Of a stretch of DNA of 64,000 nucleotides, positions 59,060 to 64,000 are shown piece by piece; positions within the stretch are counted from its first letter, which is position 1, and the number at the start of each line of letters is the position of its first letter. The translations under genes and the position numbers were made by a program. A model generated the notes under the pieces. That model saw only the letters and a list, made by a program, of their open reading frames with translations. It was not told where the DNA came from and made no database searches. The stretch comes from Roridomyces roridus (taxonomy: Eukaryota > Basidiomycota > Agaricomycetes > Agaricales > Mycenaceae). The stretch is taken from the NCBI GenBank assembly GCA_029378245.1, contig JARKIF010000007.1:2418001-2482000 (forward strand). Reading direction: 5' to 3'.

Positions 59060-59410
59060 TCAGCGACGACACGCATGCAGGACTCGACGTACCATACTCA
59101 CAATATTTCCAATTCGCGCCCCCTCCACCTCACTCACAGCCATCGACGCAAACCGTAACGTCCCAAGCTGCAAACTATCCAAATTGCCACCGTCGATCTC
59201 GTCAACGGCTGCGGCAGCGTGGAGGTTGAGCATCAGGCGGCAGACCATTACCGTGGAGATTCTGTAGGCAGTTGAGTTGACTTCACTGATGGTGTTGAGA
59301 GGGATGGAGCGTAGAACGTGCGCGGGGTTAGGCCACGTTAGGCTACTCGAGGTGTTGATCTGGCTATCATCAGTGTGCGCATGGTAAACGGGCGACTGGA
59401 CTCGTACATC
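59060..59410 (-). pseudogene. C-terminal fragment of a DUF6533-like membrane protein
   Basis: The minus strand reads ISTVMVCRLMLNLHAAAA, followed by GTLRFASMAVSEVEGARIG. This resembles the last helix and tail of DUF6533/6534-type proteins (family pattern ISTVMxxRLMLNLH). No upstream helices were found on the minus strand up to the MITE at 59733, so only the 3' end seems to remain. It is convergent with the intact DUF6534 gene. Confidence 0.45.
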
Positions 59411-59732
59411 GCCAAACTATTCGTCATGAGTCGGAACGAGATTGAAGCGCAGGAGACTTATGTGCGTACCTGCAGGAGCAAGATATTGGCCAGGTTGACG
59501 AGAAAAATGACTCTACCGCGCCGTGTATAAGTCAATTATCTTGCAATTATCGCGACTGCGACGCCGCTTGGTGATACGCGGGGAGAGGCGGACAGGCATT
59601 TAGACAGGCACGCGTGATCGCCCTACCGGTTGAGTTAAGCTGAGAGTTGCAACTTGCGGCACGGAGTTGAGAAATGCCCTTGTCCAGTCCGTAGAACAAA
59701 TGTTCTCGTAGATCTCAAGGAGATGATGACAG

Positions 59733-60357
59733 TAGTGATGTCAAAGTTCGGTTCGGTTCGAGTTCGGGGCCTCTTTGGCTGAACTCTGAACCTGAACTTC
59801 AGGTTCGGTTCGGCAAAACCATGAACTCCGAACCTGAACTCCAGTTCAGGTTCGGTTCAGGTTCGAACTCAGTTCGAACCTCCCGCGCTTCACCAAGGTT
59901 CAATTCAAATTTTGGCCACTGTAAACTGTTCAAGAAAGCATGTAGTAAGTGTGTTCAACCCCATAACATGTCTCCACACCTTTTGAGAGAGCTAAAAGCC
60001 CTAAATGGGTTGCATCAGCATGATCACAAGCGCGTGATGGCCCATCAACTCTCAATAAACATGTTTGCACTGGGGCCTGACGGTTACGAAGAAAATCCTG
60101 TCTCATTTTGCCCACTGAGAAAGTGAGTACAGTCAAGATCTGTTCAAAAGGCGGGCCAAATCATGAGAAAATCATCAAAAACAGCCAGTTTCAGGTTCAA
60201 GTTCAGTTCGGGTTCGAACTTTCCGGTGACGGCTGAACCTCGAACCTGAACTTCAGGTTCGGTTCAAACATACACTGAGCTTTGAACCTGAACTTTTGTT
60301 CAGTTCGGTTCGGTTCGAGTTCGAACCGTTTACTCGAACCGGACTTTGACAGCACTA
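59733..60357. mobile_element. hAT MITE, 625 bp, 8-bp target duplication
   Basis: Ends read TAGTGATGTCAAAGT and, inverted, TAGTGCTGTCAAAGT. GATGACAG flanks both sides (59725-59732 and 60358-60365), a perfect 8-bp duplication. Many GGTTCG/CGAACC motifs crowd both subterminal regions (59750-59890 and 60190-60340), giving long imperfect inverted repeats around a central 300 bases that encode nothing recognisable. Terminus, target length and subterminal repeats all fit hAT. Confidence 0.92.
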
Positions 60358-60541
60358 GATGACAGTCAGAAACAAAGGGCAGTAACACGTGTCCACTTCC
60401 CAATTGATGGTCGAATCAGAACTGATCAGAATTGATCGGTGATTTGTTGGTGATCGGGACCGAAGCAAGTCATCATGATTCACTCCATAACCACCATATA
60501 AAGTCCTGCTCTCCGCCTTCAACTCCCGCTCGCACAGAACC

Positions 60542-61574
60542 ATGGCAGACGTTCAGACCCCCAACTTCAAGCTCGTTCTCGGTTCGTACTCTCCACCACT
60601 CCTTCCTTCCTGCGATACTGACTCCATTCTCCCACTTCCCCTCCTTTCTTCCAACTCGATGCAGTCGGAGACGGCGGAACGGGCAAGACCACATTCGTCA
60701 AGGTGAGCCGCACTCGCGTCCCTGAGAATACCCATCCAACCCACCTCTCCAGCGTCACCTGACGGGCGAATTCGAAAAGAAATACATCGGTACCCGGCCC
60801 TCCGCCTTCTCGCGCCTCGCACGACCTAACCGCCCGCCTCCTCTACCTCTCCGCCCTCAGCGACCCTCGGCGCGGAAGTCCACCCTATCAGCTTCACAAC
60901 TAATTTCGGCGAACTGCGCTTCAACGTCTGGGATACCGCCGGCCAGGAAAAGTTTGGTGGGCTCAGAGATGGGTATTACATCCAGGCGAGCTGCGCTATC
61001 ATCATGTTCGACGTGACTTCGCGGATCACGTACCAGAGTGTGCCGAATTGGCATCGGGACCTGGAGCGTGTTTGTGAAGGGGTGCCGATTGTCCTTTGTG
61101 GGAATAAGGTCGATGTCAAGGTGTGTTTTTCGCTTTCTCTTTCTCTCTCTTCCTTCAGGTCGATCTGGCTGATTGGATGTCTGCGTAGGAGCGAAAGATC
61201 AAGCCTAGCTCTGTCACCTTCCACCGCAAGAAGAACCTCCAGTACTACGAGATGTCCGCCAAGTCCAACTACAACTTCGAGAAACCTTTCTTGTATCTTG
61301 GACGCCGGCTCCTAGGGTAGGGGCATACTCTCCCTCTATTTCTTCCGATCTAACGCTCGGCTCAATTCATAGAAGCCCGACTCTCGAGTTTGTCGCGCAG
61401 TGCAGCCTGTATCCCCCGGAGGCGCATATCGACGCGGAGACTCTGGCGCAGTACAACAAGGAGCTTGAAAAGGTGTGGTGCTCTCCTTCGCTTTACCCGT
61501 CCTCTGAGTCTGACCATCATTCCTCTCAGGCAGCGATGATGCCCATCCCGGATGAGGATGACGATGACTTGTAA
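60542..61574 (+). CDS. GSP1: Ran GTPase (nuclear transport)
   Basis: Small GTPase that drives nucleocytoplasmic transport through importins and exportins. The ATG at 60542 starts [13 protein letters not shown]; splicing gives the P-loop [18 protein letters not shown], then [19 protein letters not shown] (switch I), [20 protein letters not shown] (switch II), [20 protein letters not shown] (G4), [20 protein letters not shown] (G5) and the acidic C-terminus [11 protein letters not shown]. Introns at about 60582-60663, 60702-60752, 60791-60867, 61122-61188, 61317-61370 and 61474-61531 all have usable sites. Full length, about 215 residues. The C-terminal linker ([15 protein letters not shown]) is more diverged from animal Ran than the G domain. 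An essential single-copy-type gene, unlike its accessory neighbours. Confidence 0.95.
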
Positions 61575-63247
61575 TTTATTTTACAAGTCGTCCTTCCTCT
61601 GGAGCGATTCAACTCGCACGTTCCATATGTAGTTGTACCGATTCAACTCGCTGTCGATGACTTCGAGTCTGGGATGTAAAGCTTGCTTTACACTCTTGGG
61701 CTCGGGGTTTATCGTTGATTACTCGTTGTGTACTTTTCATTGAAGTTTCCAATGAATTAGTAGTGTCTCCCGGATGGTTGCCTTCACTATGAGTCGAATG
61801 CTTGACAATGCATCGCCTCGGCATGTACTCTTGGACAGCGATACCCGCCCTCCCTTCCTCGCTGTACATTTGGCACACCGATGTACTGTGTGCTCTTCGG
61901 GCCAACGTTCTGCCATCCGGTCGTGGTAATTCTCATTATTCTCCCTGTCGAGGCCATCTCATCCACTCTCATAATAATAATAATACTCTCATGTCATCCC
62001 CTCCTCGTTCGCGAACTGAATGATCTTGCACCCGCGCTTTGTGGCCTGATTCACTGCCCCAGAAAGTCCGAAAAAATCGCGCTTTCCTGCGGTTCAAGGT
62101 CGGGTAGTGGTCTTGGAAGCCATGAGGATAACTGACAGTGGTACACAGTAGCAGGCAGCGGCGACCCGTGCATTCGGTATGCGTGGGGCCATGACCATTT
62201 CCCTCTGCATGGTTGAACTTTAGAGCGGATCAGACAGTGGTGGAGGGAGTGGGGCGTCGGAGGTAAGGTAAGTAGATGAGGTGGTCCGATAACTGTCTCG
62301 ATGACGAGCGAGTAGTGCAGAAGTATCGGCGTCAAAGATCAAGGACTCCGTGAAAATCTCTGCAGCGTGAAGACCATGCTGCTGAATCTCCACCGATATA
62401 TGAGCCGCTCTCCCTGGCACTGGCTTCCTTGAACGCAAGACCGATTTGAACGTTGAAATCAACTTGCCAAAGAAGCCCGTGGCAAATTGCCTCCCGAGCG
62501 GAACAATCATGAACAGGAGAGCCGAAACGAACCTTTAGGATGGGAAAGCCAGCTGAGAACTTCAATTTGGAGGTGGGGTTCAACGTTGATTGATCGGCGG
62601 CAATCAGAACTTGAACCTTTGAGATTCGCTGCAAGCTTCGCGGATCACGTCGAGATCACGGCAGTCGATGCGTCCCTTTTCCGCTCCTGCGCCCTGATGA
62701 GGTGCGTCTGCGCAGACGATATTTCCGTTACCGATGTGCCTTTCAGCAGTAATTCCCCCCAAGTTCAACCGAATGAACGTTGAAACGCCCTAGCTCTTCG
62801 GTTTTTCGTGCTTGGCTCGTGAATCCTCTTGTCCCTGACGTGTTTGAATAGAATGCAAACACCGATGTTTATTTGGCCCGAAGAACTCGCCGGTACTTGG
62901 TTCTCGACAACTTCTCCCGGCACAGCATGTGTCGCCCCTCCGGCGATTTCTCTCTCCGCTGGGTACCAATGCACATGGGGCATATGTAGCACATTTTACC
63001 CATGCCAGTCAACGCATTGAATGCCAGACCCGGTGGCGAAACGTGGCGCGCAAAAAAATAAGCTTACGACGAAAGCCAATTAATCGCATGGGTATCGGTA
63101 TCGGAATGCCCGCCCTTTCCTCGGTTCCCGTTATACCCACTCGATGTAAACATCCGTCCGCCAACGTATCGGCCGGACTATGACCCACCATGATCGCAAC
63201 CTTGAAAATCGGGCAACGCGACTGACTACTCAGGAACGGGGTCAAGG
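61575..63247. other. Intergenic region, no gene recognised
   Basis: 1.7 kb between Ran and the repeat-peptide gene. Several short open frames overlap on both strands (for example 62332-62634 minus and 62487-62783 plus), without domains. A short (ATA)n run occurs near 61970-61985. Confidence 0.45.
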
Positions 63248-63255
63248 TATAAATA
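63248..63255 (+). promoter_or_regulatory. TATA box of the repeat-peptide gene
   Basis: A perfect TATAAATA lies 75 bases before the ATG at 63330, implying a leader of roughly 45 bases. A strong consensus box suggests a highly or conditionally expressed gene. Confidence 0.7.
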
Positions 63256-63329
63256 CCAGTCGAGTTGAGCTGGCAGACCTCATCCCATTCCTCATCCTCC
63301 CCTCTTCCCTCGTCCAAAAACAAATAATC

Positions 63330-64000
63330 ATGCGCATCGCTCTGATCCTCACTGCTCTTGCACTGGCCGCCAAGAGCGCACCGCTCGTTAGTCTTCCTTA
63401 CTCTAAACTCTTCACTAAACTCACCGCGGACATTGTCCTCCAGGGCGAGCTGGGTCCTTCCTCCTCCTCCGTGGATCTGGGCGTCGGCGAGCTACGAGAC
63501 TCGGCAATTGGGCATCTGGTTTGTTTTCCTCACCCTCTGGGAATTTCCGGTGGTTTCTGACGACCAATTGCGCAGCAGACTGACGGCGCCCCTCCGTGGA
63601 GACGAGTTGAGAGCTCCTCGATGGGCGAGCTGGAACTGGCGCCGGAGGTAGCCCACCATATGGTCCGTATATCAGATTTGGTTCCGTTATGTTTCCCGCT
63701 CATCTTGTAATCTCCAGCAAACTGCCGGCGCACCTCCGTGGAGGAGAGCTCCCTTGGTTGGCGAACCAGTGCCGGAGGTCGGCCACATGGTTAGTCCTAG
63801 TGCCTTCTTCCAAAAATACTGCGTCACTAATCCTTCGTTGCAGCAAACCGACGGCGCACCTCCGTGGAGGAGAGCTCCCTTGGTTGGCGAACCAGCTCCA
63901 CAAGTCGGCCACATGGTTAGTTCCTTCAAACCACAATGTTTTTCTTCATTTGCTCATCCTTTGCTACAGCAGACCGACGGCGCTCCACCGTGGAGACGGA
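63330..64000 (+). CDS. Secreted Kex2-type repeat-peptide precursor, one repeat per exon (3' truncated by window)
   Basis: The ATG at 63330 gives a signal peptide MRIALILTALALAAKSAPL (exon 1, 63330-63386). Exon 2 (63444-63518) encodes a spacer with SSSSVDLGVGELRDSAIGHL. Exon 3 (63576-63662), exon 4 (63718-63789), exon 5 (63844-63915) and exon 6 (from 63970, cut by the edge) each begin QT(D/A)GAPPWRR. Exon 5 continues APLVGEPAPQVGHM; exon 4 has VPEVGHM at its end. All introns are 54-57 bases, GT-AG and phase 0, so each exon is one self-contained unit. Dibasic RR after PPW is a Kex2-type site, so processing would release peptides of about 22 residues running from APLVGE to GAPPW. The design matches fungal Kex2-processed repeat proteins (repellents, pheromone-like and dikaritin RiPP precursors). 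No Cys is present. Repeat number, stop codon and any modifying enzymes lie beyond the window. Confidence 0.8.

Noticed and set aside
63687..63936. Minus-strand repeat frames (text such as GSSPPRRCA) over the peptide-precursor exons
   Set aside because: They read across introns of the plus-strand gene and lack a start, a signal peptide and splice logic. The plus strand has a TATA box, a signal peptide and phase-0 GT-AG introns.
1..64000. CRISPR arrays, operons, bacterial ribosome-binding sites, integrated viral genes
   Set aside because: None seen. Intron-rich genes and family content are fungal, and no direct-repeat/spacer arrays or viral replication or capsid genes were recognised.

Overview
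The window is eukaryotic and almost certainly from a mushroom-forming fungus (Basidiomycota, Agaricomycetes). Genes are cut by many short GT-AG introns (about 45-60 bases), and the families are typical of that group: a WSC-domain copper radical (glyoxal-type) oxidase, an A-T-R adenylate-forming reductase, a wax-synthase-like acyltransferase, F-box proteins with an N-terminal CPxCG motif and coiled coil, a DUF6534 seven-helix membrane protein, and an NB-ARC/TPR NLR. Genus cannot be fixed; a Mycena-like agaric is a reasonable guess.

Layout. 0-3 kb holds no clear gene but has a 0.3 kb MITE with very long inverted repeats. 2.95-7.4 kb: an MFS transporter followed head to tail by a wax-synthase-like gene that carries a 1.17 kb hAT-like element in its coding sequence. 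8.2-9.5 kb: a secreted, probably GPI-anchored glycoprotein. 10.4-10.9 kb: a 100-bp minisatellite. 11.8-15.8 kb (minus): glyoxal oxidase with four WSC modules. 15.9-22.1 kb: gene-poor, AT-richer, with tRNA-like relics and a 35-bp inverted repeat bracketing 1.6 kb. 22.2-23.3 kb: a membrane/GPI protein. 23.4-26.6 and 33.9-37.5 kb (minus): four F-box genes, two of them frameshifted. Between them (27.5-33.8 kb, plus) lie a serine carboxypeptidase with a mutated splice donor in its catalytic-serine codon and an intact adenylate-forming reductase. 40.1-41.2 kb: NT-C2 protein. 42.1 kb: a hAT MITE. 43.2-44.2 kb: a RING gene and a broken duplicate. 44.3-48.6 kb: an NLR with 17 nearly identical TPR units. 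48.7-55 kb: gene-poor, GC-rich, repetitive. 55.1-61.6 kb: a MYND protein, the DUF6534 protein, a DUF6533-like remnant, a second hAT MITE and Ran GTPase. 63.3 kb to the right edge: a secreted repeat-peptide precursor.

The most interesting locus is the right-edge gene. After a signal peptide, each short exon encodes one repeat unit ending in HM and containing a dibasic WRR site, and every intron is in phase 0. This one-exon-per-repeat design looks like a Kex2-processed peptide precursor (repellent or RiPP type). It runs off the window, so repeat number and neighbouring enzymes are unknown. Other strong signals are the concertedly evolving NLR repeat array, the precise transposon insertion in the wax-synthase gene, and the AT-AG intron at the peptidase active site.

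Exon structures were read by eye from splice motifs and family conservation. Nothing was aligned to a database.
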